This document shows, one piece after another, positions 52,941-60,487 of a stretch of DNA of 64,000 nt. Every line of letters starts with the position of its first letter. Position 1 is the first letter of the stretch. A model generated the notes under the pieces. The model did not search any database. It was not told the origin of the DNA and worked only from the letters and a program-made list of their open reading frames with translations. The translations under genes were made by a program, and so were the position numbers. Source of the stretch: Gp6-AA45 sp035652075 (GTDB lineage Bacteria; Acidobacteriota; Vicinamibacteria; Vicinamibacterales; CAVVIG01); assembly GCA_035652075.1 (NCBI GenBank), contig DASREL010000219.1:22376-86375 (forward strand). The letters are read 5' to 3'.

Positions 52941-53917
52941 TTGCGATCGAGATTCGAGAACCGGGAGAGCCGGATGTGTTGACGGCCGTCGAGCGGCCGA
53001 TGCCGACGCTTGCGGGCGGCGATGTGCTGATCAAGGTTGCGGCCGCCGGCGTGAATCGGCCTGACGTGTTCCAGCGGCGCGGACGGTATCCGCCGCCTCC
53101 GGGTGCGTCGGATATTCCCGGACTCGAAGTTGCCGGGACGATTGCATCGGTCGCGTCCGACGTCACGGCGTTTCGACCGGGCGACCGCGTCTGCGCGCTG
53201 GTCGCGGGGGGCGGATACGCGGAGTACTGCGCGGCGCCGGCGGTGCAGTGCCTGCCGGTGCCGCGGGGTCTCGACATGACGGCCGCCGCCGCGATTCCGG
53301 AGACGTTTTTCACCGTGTGGACGAACGTCTTCGAGCGCGGCCGGTTGCGCGCGGGCGAGTCGGTCCTGATTCACGGCGGCTCGAGCGGGATCGGTACCAC
53401 CGCGATCCAACTTGCGAGCGCCCAGGGCGCGCGGGTGTTCGCGACGGCGGGCTCGGCGGAGAAATGCGCGGCGTGCGAACGTCTCGGCGCCGAACGCGCG
53501 ATCAACTACCGCGACGAGGACTTCGCCGTCGTCGTGAAGGCACTGACGCAGAGTCGTGGCGTCGACCTGATTCTTGACATGGTCGGCGGCGACTACTTCG
53601 CGCGCAACATCGACGCGCTCGCCGTCGAAGGACGCCTCGTCGAGATCGCGACGCTGCACGGCGTCAAGGTCGAGATGAACATTCAGACGATCATGCAGAA
53701 ACGGCTGACGGTCACGGGATCAACGCTCCGTGCGCGCCCCGTCGCCGACAAAGGCGCCATTGCCAGCGCTGTCCACGCACACGTCTGGCCGCTCCTCGAG
53801 TCGGGTCAGGTGAAGCCGATCATCTTCAAGACGTTTCCGCTGCGACAGGCGGCCGCCGCGCACGCGCTCCTCGAGTCGAGCGCGCATATCGGGAAAATCG
53901 TGCTTAGCGTCGGTTAA
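52937..53917 (+). CDS. NADPH:quinone oxidoreductase, PIG3-like MDR
   Basis: 326 residues. Zinc-free medium-chain dehydrogenase: NRPDVFQRRGRYPPPPGASD is the PIG3/TP53I3 signature region, and the cofactor loop is HGGSSGIGTTAIQLA. It reduces quinones with NADPH. The start overlaps the kinase stop. The TAA stop (53915-53917) is also the first three bases of the first TAATTGGG repeat unit of the element that follows. Confidence 0.93.
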   Translation: MIAIEIREPGEPDVLTAVERPMPTLAGGDVLIKVAAAGVNRPDVFQRRGRYPPPPGASDIPGLEVAGTIASVASDVTAFRPGDRVCALVAGGGYAEYCAAPAVQCLPVPRGLDMTAAAAIPETFFTVWTNVFERGRLRAGESVLIHGGSSGIGTTAIQLASAQGARVFATAGSAEKCAACERLGAERAINYRDEDFAVVVKALTQSRGVDLILDMVGGDYFARNIDALAVEGRLVEIATLHGVKVEMNIQTIMQKRLTVTGSTLRARPVADKGAIASAVHAHVWPLLESGQVKPIIFKTFPLRQAAAAHALLESSAHIGKIVLSVG

Positions 53918-53970
53918 TTGGGTAATTGGGTAATTGGGTAATCGGGTAATCGGGTAATCGGGTGATTGGG
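53915..53970. repeat. Left tandem array (TAATTGGG)n of the four-helix-bundle element
   Basis: Seven 8-bp units: three TAATTGGG, three TAATCGGG and one TGATTGGG. The array is AT-rich compared with its surroundings and starts within the stop codon of the upstream gene. It is the reverse complement of the array at 54458-54520. Confidence 0.95.
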
Positions 53971-54027
53971 CAGCGGGGTGATGGCGATTGCTTGAAGGTT
54001 GGCACAGCCGATGCGACGAGCTTCGAC

Positions 54028-54402
54028 ATGAGCAAAGAATCCGAAGAACTCAAGGCGCGGACAATGAGGTTCGCACTCGATGTTTGTGCGCTAATTCGTC
54101 AGCTGCCCATCGAAGAACCAGGACCCGTGGTGAAACGGCAGTTGACGCGCGCAGCAACTGGCGTTGCGTTTAACTACCGCGCGTCTTGTCGTGCGCGGAG
54201 CCACACTGAGTTCACCGCGAAACTCGGGATCGTCAACGAAGAGGCCGACGAGAGCCAGGGATGGTTGGAATTCATTGAGGGTAGCGAATTAATCCGATCC
54301 GCGGATATTGCGCCGCTGCTGCGTGAGGCGACAGAACTCTGTGCGATCTTCTCGGCGTCGGTGGGCACGGCGCGGTTCAACGAACGCAAGAAGCGCCGCT
54401 GA
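54028..54402 (+). CDS. Four-helix-bundle protein, 23S rRNA IVS/bAvd family
   Basis: 124 residues from ATG 54028. The pattern is that of the S23/TIGR02436 four-helix-bundle family: RTMRFALDVCALIRQLP (helix 1), RAATGVAFNYRASCRARS (helix 2 with its loop), FTAKLGIVNEEADESQGWLE (helix 3) and IAPLLREATELCAIFSAS (helix 4), with a basic tail NERKKRR. Relatives are encoded inside 23S rRNA intervening sequences and as Avd accessory proteins of diversity-generating retroelements; they form barrel oligomers that bind nucleic acid. Here it is enclosed by inverted 8-bp tandem arrays. An 8-bp direct repeat CTTCGACA lies at its start (54021-54028) and just after its stop (54403-54410). The frame is open back to a GTG at 53962 inside the left array. 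Confidence 0.9.
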   Translation: MSKESEELKARTMRFALDVCALIRQLPIEEPGPVVKRQLTRAATGVAFNYRASCRARSHTEFTAKLGIVNEEADESQGWLEFIEGSELIRSADIAPLLREATELCAIFSASVGTARFNERKKRR

Positions 54403-54457
54403 CTTCGACAACAAACGTTGACAGGCACCGTCGATGGTCCAACCCGTTGCTCGATCA

Positions 54458-54520
54458 GCCAATATCCAATTACCCAATTACCCAATTACCCAATTTCCCA
54501 ATTACCCAATTTCCCAATGT
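54458..54520. repeat. Right tandem array (CCCAATTA)n of the four-helix-bundle element
   Basis: About seven 8-bp units of CCCAATTA with CCCAATTT and TCCAATTA variants. It ends in CCCAATGT, whose ATG (54517) is a possible start of the FKBP gene. With the left array it can form a stem of about 55 bp that puts the four-helix-bundle gene in the loop. Confidence 0.95.
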
Positions 54521-54531
54521 ATGATCGCCCG

Positions 54532-54888
54532 ATGGATAACATCACGAGCTTGCAGGTGAGTGACTCCAAGGTTGGCAACGGCGCGACCGCGACGAGCGGC
54601 AAGCAGGTCACGGTTCACTACACCGGCTGGCTCTACGATCCGAAAGCGGCCGACAAGCACGGCAAGAAATTCGACAGCTCCAAGGATCACGGCGAGCCGT
54701 TCTCGTTCAAGCTCGGCGCCCGGCAGGTGATCAGTGGATGGGACATGGGCGTTGCCGGCATGAAGGTCGGCGGCACGCGCACGCTCGTCATCCCGTCGGA
54801 CCTGGCGTACGGCTCGCGCGGCGCCGGCGGGGCGATTCCTCCGAACGCCACGCTCGTCTTCGACGTCGAGCTCCTCGACGTTCAGTAA
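54532..54888 (+). CDS. FKBP-type peptidyl-prolyl cis-trans isomerase
   Basis: 118 residues from ATG 54532; an in-frame ATG at 54517 inside the last repeat unit is an alternative. A complete single FKBP domain: VTVHYTGWLYD, FDSSKDHGEPFSFKLGARQV, GWDMGVAGMKVGGTRTLVIP, AYGSRGAGGAIPPNATLVFD. No signal peptide, so a cytoplasmic fold helper. No Shine-Dalgarno is visible before either start because the repeat array reaches the gene, which suggests that the element displaced the native leader. Confidence 0.95.
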   Translation: MDNITSLQVSDSKVGNGATATSGKQVTVHYTGWLYDPKAADKHGKKFDSSKDHGEPFSFKLGARQVISGWDMGVAGMKVGGTRTLVIPSDLAYGSRGAGGAIPPNATLVFDVELLDVQ

Positions 54889-54889
54889 C

Positions 54890-55885
54890 TTGGAGTACGT
54901 TCGACTCGGTCACACCGGGCTCAAGGTGTCGCGCCTCTGCCTGGGCGCGATGACGTACGGCACGTCGCAGTGGCGCCCGTGGGTCCTCGACGAGCCCGAG
55001 AGCCGTCCGTTCATCCAGCGCGCGCTCGAGCACGGGATCAACTTCTTCGACACCGCCGACATGTACTCTCGCGGCGAGAGCGAACGCGTCCTCGGTCGGG
55101 CGTTGAAGGATTTCGCCAGACGCGACGAGATCGTCATTGCCACGAAAGCGTTTTACTCGCTCGGAGCAAACGCCTTTGCCGGCAACCCGAACACGCGCGG
55201 CTTGTCACGCAAACATCTGATGCACGCGATAGACGAGTCGCTGCAGCGGCTTGGCACCGACTACGTCGATCTGTACCAGATCCACCGCTTCGACTACACG
55301 ACGCCGATTGAAGAGACCGTCGAAGCGCTGCACGACATCGTCAAAGCCGGGAAGGCGCGCTATGTGGGCGCGTCGAGCATGTACGCCTGGCAGTTCGCGA
55401 CGATGCTTCACGTCGCCGACACGAACGGGTGGACGCGATTCGTCGCGATGCAGAATCACTACAACCTCGTCTACCGCGAGGAAGAGCGCGAGATGCTGCC
55501 GCTGTGCCGCGCGGACGGCATCGGCGTGATCCCGTGGAGTCCGATGGCGCGGGGATTTCTCGCCGGCAACCGCACGAAGGCAAAGGGCGGCGAGACGCGG
55601 CGATCGCAGACCGACGACTTCGCCCACGACATGTATTACGCCGACAGCGATTTCGCGATCGCCGACCGTGCGGCCGAACTCGCGGCGCGGCGCGGCGTCA
55701 AGCCGGCGCAGATCGCGCTCGCGTGGCTGCTGGCGAAGCCGGGCGTCACCGCGCCGATCGTCGGCGCGTCGAAGATGTCGCACCTCGACGAAGCCGTTGC
55801 CGCGCTGGACATCACGCTGTCGCCGGATGACATGACGTTCCTCGAGGAGTTGTACCAACCGCACCGGATCCTCGGTCATTCCTAG
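54890..55885 (+). CDS. Aldo/keto reductase
   Basis: 331 residues from TTG 54890. The catalytic tetrad is visible: Asp in NFFDTADMYSRG, Tyr in the same motif, Lys in VIATKAF and His in LYQIHRFD. The C-terminal cofactor segment WLLAKPGVTAPIVGASKMSH fits NADPH binding. It belongs to the YajO/AKR11-13-like branch of soluble aldehyde reductases. It follows FKBP by one base and precedes the MFS gene by two. Confidence 0.92.
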   Translation: MEYVRLGHTGLKVSRLCLGAMTYGTSQWRPWVLDEPESRPFIQRALEHGINFFDTADMYSRGESERVLGRALKDFARRDEIVIATKAFYSLGANAFAGNPNTRGLSRKHLMHAIDESLQRLGTDYVDLYQIHRFDYTTPIEETVEALHDIVKAGKARYVGASSMYAWQFATMLHVADTNGWTRFVAMQNHYNLVYREEEREMLPLCRADGIGVIPWSPMARGFLAGNRTKAKGGETRRSQTDDFAHDMYYADSDFAIADRAAELAARRGVKPAQIALAWLLAKPGVTAPIVGASKMSHLDEAVAALDITLSPDDMTFLEELYQPHRILGHS

Positions 55886-55887
55886 AC

Positions 55888-57126
55888 GTGATCTCACGCG
55901 AATCGTTCGTCGCGCTGCAGCACAGGAACTTCAGGCTGATCTGGATCGGGCTCCTGGTGTCGTTCACCGGGTCGATGATGCAGAACGCCGCGCTGCTCTG
56001 GCACGTATCGCTGCTCGTCCCGCCGGACAAGAAAGGGCTCGCGCTCGGTTTCGTCGGGCTCGTGCGCGTCGTGCCGGTCGTCATCTTCTCGATGTTCGCG
56101 GGCGTCGTCGCCGACGTGTGGGATCGCCGACGGCTGATGCTGTTCACGCAGACGGCCGCCGCCCTCGTCGCGCTGGCGCTTGCGGCGCTGGCGTTCGCCG
56201 ACATCCGCAAGGTCTGGATGATCTACATGCTCGCGGCGGTGGGGTCGGCCGTCGGTGCTTTCGATCTGCCGGCGCGCAATGCGCTGGTGCCGACGCTCGT
56301 CCCGCGCGAGCATCTTCCGAACGCGATCAGCCTCAACACGATCATGTTCCAGACCGCCTCGGTCGCGGGCCCGTCGCTCGGCGGCATCCTGATCGCGATC
56401 ACGAACGTCGGGTGGGCGTACGTCGCGAACGCGATCTCGTTCGGCTTCGTGATCATCGCGCTCGTCATGATGCGCAACATCCCCGAGCGGGAGCCGTCGG
56501 CGCCGGGCACGCGCGACGATGTGTCGTGGCACGCGGCGCGTGAAGGACTGCGGTTCGTGTTCTCGCAGCCGCTGATCCGATCGACGATGCTGCTCGATTT
56601 CTTCGCGACGTTCTTCTCGTCGGCGATGGCGCTGCTGCCGATCTTCGCGCAGGACATCCTGCAAGTCGGTGCGAAGGGTTACGGCTGGCTGTATGCCGCG
56701 CCCGCGGTGGGCGCGGTCGTGATGAGCGCGATCATGGTGCCGATGACCGAACGGATTCAGCGGCGCGGCCCCACGCTGTTGTGGGCCGTCGTCGGGTACG
56801 GGATCGCCACAGTCGTGTTCGGCATGTCGCGGTCGTTCTGGGTCACGTTCTTCTGCCTGGCGATGACGGGCGCGACCGATACCGTCAGCATGATCATCAG
56901 GAACGTGATCCGTCAGCTCGAAACGCCAGACCGGCTGCGGGGGCGTATGACCGGCGTGAACATGGTGTTCTTCATGGGCGGTCCGCAGCTGGGCGAACTC
57001 GAAGCGGGCGCCGTGGCCAACTGGTTGGGCGCGCCGTTTTCGGTGATCAGCGGCGGCGTCGGTTGTTTGATCGCGACCGGATGGGTCGCGGCGTCGACGC
57101 CGGCGCTGCGCCGTTACCGCAGATGA
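55888..57126 (+). CDS. MFS transporter, EntS-like
   Basis: 412 residues from GTG 55888. About 12 hydrophobic helices, the cytoplasmic loop 2-3 motif VWDRRRLMLFTQTAAAL, and MFS_3 features: GFVGLVRVVPVVIFSMFAGV, LPARNALVPTLVPREHLPNA and RGRMTGVNMVFFMGGPQLGE. EntS-type members export siderophores and other small molecules. The substrate is unknown. It overlaps the phosphodiesterase gene by 4 bases (ATGA). Confidence 0.9.
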   Translation: MISRESFVALQHRNFRLIWIGLLVSFTGSMMQNAALLWHVSLLVPPDKKGLALGFVGLVRVVPVVIFSMFAGVVADVWDRRRLMLFTQTAAALVALALAALAFADIRKVWMIYMLAAVGSAVGAFDLPARNALVPTLVPREHLPNAISLNTIMFQTASVAGPSLGGILIAITNVGWAYVANAISFGFVIIALVMMRNIPEREPSAPGTRDDVSWHAAREGLRFVFSQPLIRSTMLLDFFATFFSSAMALLPIFAQDILQVGAKGYGWLYAAPAVGAVVMSAIMVPMTERIQRRGPTLLWAVVGYGIATVVFGMSRSFWVTFFCLAMTGATDTVSMIIRNVIRQLETPDRLRGRMTGVNMVFFMGGPQLGELEAGAVANWLGAPFSVISGGVGCLIATGWVAASTPALRRYRR

Positions 57127-57611
57127 TGCGCATCGGGCTGATCTCGGATACGCACGGCCTCGTGCGGCCCGAGATCGCGGACGTGTTCGGTGAGGTCGAT
57201 CTGATTCTGCATGGCGGCGACGTCGGCGGAGCCGCGGCTCTGAAGGCGCTGCGAGCGATCGCGCCGACCGACGCGGTGTACGGCAACGTCGACGATCCGC
57301 ACGATCCCGCGCTCGCCGCGGAACTGACCTTGACCTTCGACGGCGTCACGATCCACGTCAGCCATGGGCACGAACTCGGACGTCCGACGCCGGAACTCGC
57401 GCTGGCGCGCTACCGCGGCGACGTCGTGATGTTCGGGCACACGCATCGACCCATCATGATCGCGAACGACGAAGGGCGAATCGCCGTCAACCCCGGCGCC
57501 GCCGGTGCGCGACGGTTCGATATTCAACCGAGCGTCGCAGTGCTGACGATCGCGCGCGGGAAGCCGTCGATCGAGTTCGTGTCGCTAGCGGTTCCAGATC
57601 CCGACCGCTGA
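57123..57611 (+). CDS. YfcE/MJ0936-type metallophosphoesterase
   Basis: 162 residues from ATG 57123. Metal-ligand motifs: GLISDTHGL (D and H), DLILHGGDVGG (GGD), VYGNVDDP (GNVD) and VSHGHELG plus FGHTHRPI (GHTH). This small class cleaves phosphodiesters. A stop overlap with the MFS gene supports joint translation. The frame is open further upstream inside the MFS gene. Its end overlaps the convergent SRPBCC gene by 27 bases. Confidence 0.93.
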   Translation: MMRIGLISDTHGLVRPEIADVFGEVDLILHGGDVGGAAALKALRAIAPTDAVYGNVDDPHDPALAAELTLTFDGVTIHVSHGHELGRPTPELALARYRGDVVMFGHTHRPIMIANDEGRIAVNPGAAGARRFDIQPSVAVLTIARGKPSIEFVSLAVPDPDR

Positions 57612-58358
57612 AGTGATCAACCCGTCGGCGCCGAGCACGAACACGTTCGTGCCAGTGGCCTGCGCCTGTCCGTCCGGACCCATACCCGTCGCCGTCCAGT
57701 CGGAGAGCACGGTTCCTTGGCAGTGCCGAACGGTACCTGCGCGGTGCAACCGCACGCCGCGCATGAACCGGATCGCGCCGCCGATCTGGGCGTGCAGTTC
57801 ATCGAGCCCATCGACCGTGCTGTACGGATCGCGGAACGTGACGTTCGCCGCGACAATGTTTCGCAGCATCCGCTTGCGCTCGTCATCGTCTGTGGTTGCC
57901 CACGCGGCAAACCACGCGTCGACGAGTTCGGCGGCGTTCGCGTGGAGTTCGTTGACGACGACGTTGCTGAAGAGCGACAGCTGGTAGCGCCACCCTTGCA
58001 CGTGCTGATCGCGCGTTGGCGCATCCGCGAACTGATGCTGCAGCGTGACGAGCGTGCCGTCGCGATGCGGTTCGACCTCGATCGTGACGCGCGATCCACC
58101 CGGCGGAATCAGTGTGCCGCTCGCGTAGCCGTACGTGAAGACGATCCGCGACGGCGGTTCGACGTCGACGACTTCGCCGACCGCCTCGGTGCCGTCCGGA
58201 TAGCGGATCTTCATCGCGCCGCCGCGCCGCGCGTCGATGGACGATCCCTGGCCCCACCAGGCGGCCCATCGCGCGCTGTCGGTGAAGTAGCGGAACACGA
58301 GGTCGGGCTTCGCGCGAATGACGATGGTGCGATCGAGCAGTTCGGTGAGCACGGTCAT
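57585..58358 (-). CDS. SRPBCC (AHSA1-like) protein fused to a SnoaL-like domain
   Basis: 257 residues from ATG 58358. The N-terminal half (about 1-140) is an SRPBCC/AHSA1 fold: RTIVIRAKPDLVFRYFTDSA, WWGQGSSIDARRGG, IRYPDGTEAVGEVVDVEPPS, VTLQHQFADAP. The C-terminal half (about 145-257) resembles a SnoaL/NTF2-like ligand pocket: LVDAWFAAWATTDDDERKRM, VTFRDPYSTVDGLDEL, GTNVFVLGADGLITSAVGIW. Both bind hydrophobic ligands; a fusion of the two is unusual. The ATG overlaps the ArsR gene stop (ATGA), a very common ArsR-SRPBCC arrangement. Confidence 0.85.
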   Translation of the reverse strand: MTVLTELLDRTIVIRAKPDLVFRYFTDSARWAAWWGQGSSIDARRGGAMKIRYPDGTEAVGEVVDVEPPSRIVFTYGYASGTLIPPGGSRVTIEVEPHRDGTLVTLQHQFADAPTRDQHVQGWRYQLSLFSNVVVNELHANAAELVDAWFAAWATTDDDERKRMLRNIVAANVTFRDPYSTVDGLDELHAQIGGAIRFMRGVRLHRAGTVRHCQGTVLSDWTATGMGPDGQAQATGTNVFVLGADGLITSAVGIWNR

Positions 58359-58699
58359 GATCGGTGTCTCCGGTGCGGTCGTGTGGCGTGCCGCCGCGGT
58401 CCTCGTCGTGTCTGTTCGAGTTCGGCCGCCAGTTTCAGCTTCCACAGCGCGTCGTCCCACATCTCCTCGAGCAGTTCGCGGACGGGACCGAGCGCGTCGA
58501 CGTTCGCGCGGTAAAAACGATGTCGATGGTCGGCGCGGATGTGGACGAGTCCGGCGTCGGCGAGCGCGCGCAAGTGCAGCGAGACGGCGCCAAAGGTGAC
58601 GTCGGGCATCGCCTCGGCGATCGCGCCGGCCGGGAGTTCCCGATGCCAGACGAGTCGAAGGATCTCGCGCCGCCGCGGCGAGGCGATGACGTTCAGCAC
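58355..58699 (-). CDS. ArsR-family regulator (SRPBCC-linked type)
   Basis: 114 residues from GTG 58699. Winged helix: VIASPRRREILRLVWHRELP, AIAEAMPDVTFGAVSLHLRA, DAGLVHIRADHRHRFYRANV. The Cys metal-site box of ArsR is absent, so the inducer is probably organic, as in the SdpR/SRPBCC-linked group. A palindrome lies between -35 and -10 just upstream, and the gene overlaps the SRPBCC gene by 4 bases. Autorepression with release by a ligand that the SRPBCC protein may bind is inferred. Confidence 0.9.
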   Translation of the reverse strand: MLNVIASPRRREILRLVWHRELPAGAIAEAMPDVTFGAVSLHLRALADAGLVHIRADHRHRFYRANVDALGPVRELLEEMWDDALWKLKLAAELEQTRRGPRRHATRPHRRHRS

Positions 58700-58705
58700 C
58701 CAGTC

Positions 58706-58735
58706 AATTTAGTTGAAACTAAAATGGCAAGTCAA
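58706..58735 (-). promoter_or_regulatory. ArsR promoter with palindromic operator
   Basis: On the minus strand: TTGACT (58735-58730) as -35, 18-bp spacer, TAAATT (58711-58706) as -10, 6 nt before GTG 58699 (leaderless). A palindrome with 7-bp arms and 2-bp centre (TTTAGTT, AACTAAA; 58708-58723) lies in the spacer and touches the -10. This is the typical site of SRPBCC-linked ArsR repressors. Confidence 0.7.
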
Positions 58736-58745
58736 GCGCAAGATT

Positions 58746-59543
58746 TTAGTGAGGCGCGAACTCGATGGTGATCTCGGGATCGAGATTGATCTTCAGGCCA
58801 GGTGTCGCTTTGACGACGTCCTTCACGTCGTCCACGGATTTGGCGCTCTGCAGCCGCGGCACGAACGTCGCGTCGCCGAGCACGCGATCGACGTCGACTT
58901 CGAGCAGCGTCACGCGCGAACCGTCGACGTACGGGCTGCTCGAGCGGACGAAGCGCCCGTTGGGTTCCATCGTGATCAAGAGGTGCGCGCCCGCCAGCAT
59001 CGCCTTGATGCCTTGCAGCTGCTCGATGACCGCCGGATTGATGCGGCCGTTCGGATCGAAGAGCGCCGGCGGCGGGATGACGATGTGCAGGACGACGTTG
59101 CCGTTCGGCTCGTGTGACAGCGACAGCGTGATCGCAGGCGCGTCTGTGCCGATCGCATCGGTTTTGATCGTGATTCCGCCGGGCGGCTGCGGCGTCTCGC
59201 TGACGCGCAGCTGCGACACGTCGTTGAACGCATACAGCGAATCACGTCCTTCGCCGTCGTCGTTGTTGATCACCGTGGACGACACGTACGTCACGCCCGG
59301 TCCCAGCGTCGTCGCGAGGGCGCGGGCCTGATCTTCGGACAACGGATCGAGCGTCGCGCGCCCGCGGCCGAGCGCCGAAAAGCTGCGCAACTGCGCCAGC
59401 GCCGCCTTCTTGACGATCGTGCGCTGTTGCACGGTGCCCGTCCCGTCGGCACCGACACGCAGGACGAGGGTCGATTCGAAGCACGCGCTGCACGAGAGCG
59501 CGGTCAGCAGGAGCGCGAGGACGGGCGCCGATCGTTTCAACAT
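58746..59543 (-). CDS. Secreted hypothetical lipoprotein
   Basis: 265 residues, not recognised. Lipoprotein signal (LKRSAPVLALLLTALSCSAC; lipobox near LSCSAC). The mature part is beta-rich, with LVLRVGADGTGTVQQRTIVK, NVVLHIVIPPPALF and LLEVDVDRVLGDATFVPRL, a profile seen in small extracytoplasmic domains that start with V-x-L-x-V-G-x-D-G-x-G. GGAG lies close before the ATG. It is divergent from the hydrolase gene, 29 bases away. Confidence 0.7.
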   Translation of the reverse strand: MLKRSAPVLALLLTALSCSACFESTLVLRVGADGTGTVQQRTIVKKAALAQLRSFSALGRGRATLDPLSEDQARALATTLGPGVTYVSSTVINNDDGEGRDSLYAFNDVSQLRVSETPQPPGGITIKTDAIGTDAPAITLSLSHEPNGNVVLHIVIPPPALFDPNGRINPAVIEQLQGIKAMLAGAHLLITMEPNGRFVRSSSPYVDGSRVTLLEVDVDRVLGDATFVPRLQSAKSVDDVKDVVKATPGLKINLDPEITIEFAPH

Positions 59544-59559
59544 CGCTCCAACATTGCCA

Positions 59560-59565
59560 TAGAAT
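59560..59565 (+). promoter_or_regulatory. -10-like hexamer of the secreted hydrolase gene
   Basis: TAGAAT ends 7 nt before ATG 59573. The expected transcription start is at the start codon. No ribosome site is visible. Confidence 0.4.
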
Positions 59566-59572
59566 CCACCGC

Positions 59573-60487
59573 ATGCTGAAACGATCTCTGGCCGTCATCG
59601 CCATCTGGACCGTGGCACTGTCAGCCCAGGCGCCAAAGGGCAAAGACGTCACGGTGCTGGGGTTCAAGCTCCATTACCTCGAAGCCGGCTCAGGCCCGCC
59701 GGTCGTGCTGCTGCACGGTCTCGGCGGCGACGGATCGCGGTGGGGACCCAACATCGAACCGCTCGCGAAAGACTTCCACGTCTACGCGCTCGATCAGATT
59801 GGCTTCGGCGAGTCGGACAAGCCGCTCGCGAACTACCACACCGGCATGCTCGCCGAGTTTCTCGTCGACTTCCTCAAAGCGGCGAAGGTCGGCCGTGCAT
59901 CCCTCGTCGGCAACTCCATGGGCGCCGGCGTCGCGCTGTACACGGCCGCGAAGTTCCCGGAGATGGTCGACAAGATCGTTCTTGCCGATGGCGGCGGATA
60001 TAGGGCGGATGGGGCAGGTGGGGCGGGTAGGGCAGGTGGGGCGGGTCGGGCAGGTCGGGGAGATGCGGAGGCAGCGCGGAGGCGCCAGCTGCAGAACAGC
60101 GTCACCCGAGAGGAAACGCGCGAATTCTTCAAGATCCTGTTCCACGACAAGAGCCTCGTCACCGACAAGATGGTGGAGGAGCAGCTCGCGATGCGGCTGC
60201 GGTCGGCATTCACGATCACGAAGATTCAAGAGTCCGGCGAGAAGGGTCTTGGCGCGCTGACCGAGAGCGACGTGCGGGGCGTGAAAGCTCCGACGATGAT
60301 CGTGTGGGGCAAGTACGACGAGCTGGCGAACCCGGCCGGCGCCGATCGTCTCGAGCGCGCGATTGCCGGATCGAAGAAAGTGATCATCGACGACTGCGGT
60401 CACATGCCGCAGCTCGAGAAAGCCGCGCAGTTCAACGCGCTCGTTCGCGATTTCTTGAAAGGCGACGCCAAAGCGACGCAGCGATGA
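59573..60487 (+). CDS. Secreted alpha/beta hydrolase
   Basis: 304 residues. Signal peptide (LKRSLAVIAIWTVALSAQAP). Oxyanion motif PPVVLLHGLGGDGSRWG, nucleophile elbow VGNSMGAGVALY (Ser in GNSMG), aspartate in WGKYDELANP and histidine in DDCGHMPQLEKA. A Gly/Ala/Arg tract (about residues 144-164) after the core strand is encoded by a 9-bp repeat and lies in the lid region. The substrate is unknown. The TGA overlaps the beta-lactamase-like ATG (ATGA). Confidence 0.9.
   Translation: MLKRSLAVIAIWTVALSAQAPKGKDVTVLGFKLHYLEAGSGPPVVLLHGLGGDGSRWGPNIEPLAKDFHVYALDQIGFGESDKPLANYHTGMLAEFLVDFLKAAKVGRASLVGNSMGAGVALYTAAKFPEMVDKIVLADGGGYRADGAGGAGRAGGAGRAGRGDAEAARRRQLQNSVTREETREFFKILFHDKSLVTDKMVEEQLAMRLRSAFTITKIQESGEKGLGALTESDVRGVKAPTMIVWGKYDELANPAGADRLERAIAGSKKVIIDDCGHMPQLEKAAQFNALVRDFLKGDAKATQR
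60002..60064. repeat. Seven-unit 9-bp tandem repeat in the hydrolase gene
   Basis: Units AGGGCGGAT, GGGGCAGGT, GGGGCGGGT, AGGGCAGGT, GGGGCGGGT, CGGGCAGGT, CGGGGAGAT. Being three codons long, the array stays in frame and adds a Gly/Ala/Arg-rich loop. Confidence 0.9.

Noticed and set aside
53915..54520. CRISPR array.
   Set aside because: The units are contiguous 8-mers with no spacers, and the second array is the reverse complement of the first. No cas gene is present.
53915..54520. A true 23S rRNA intervening sequence.
   Set aside because: No rRNA sequence surrounds it; both neighbours are protein genes. Only the layout is IVS-like.
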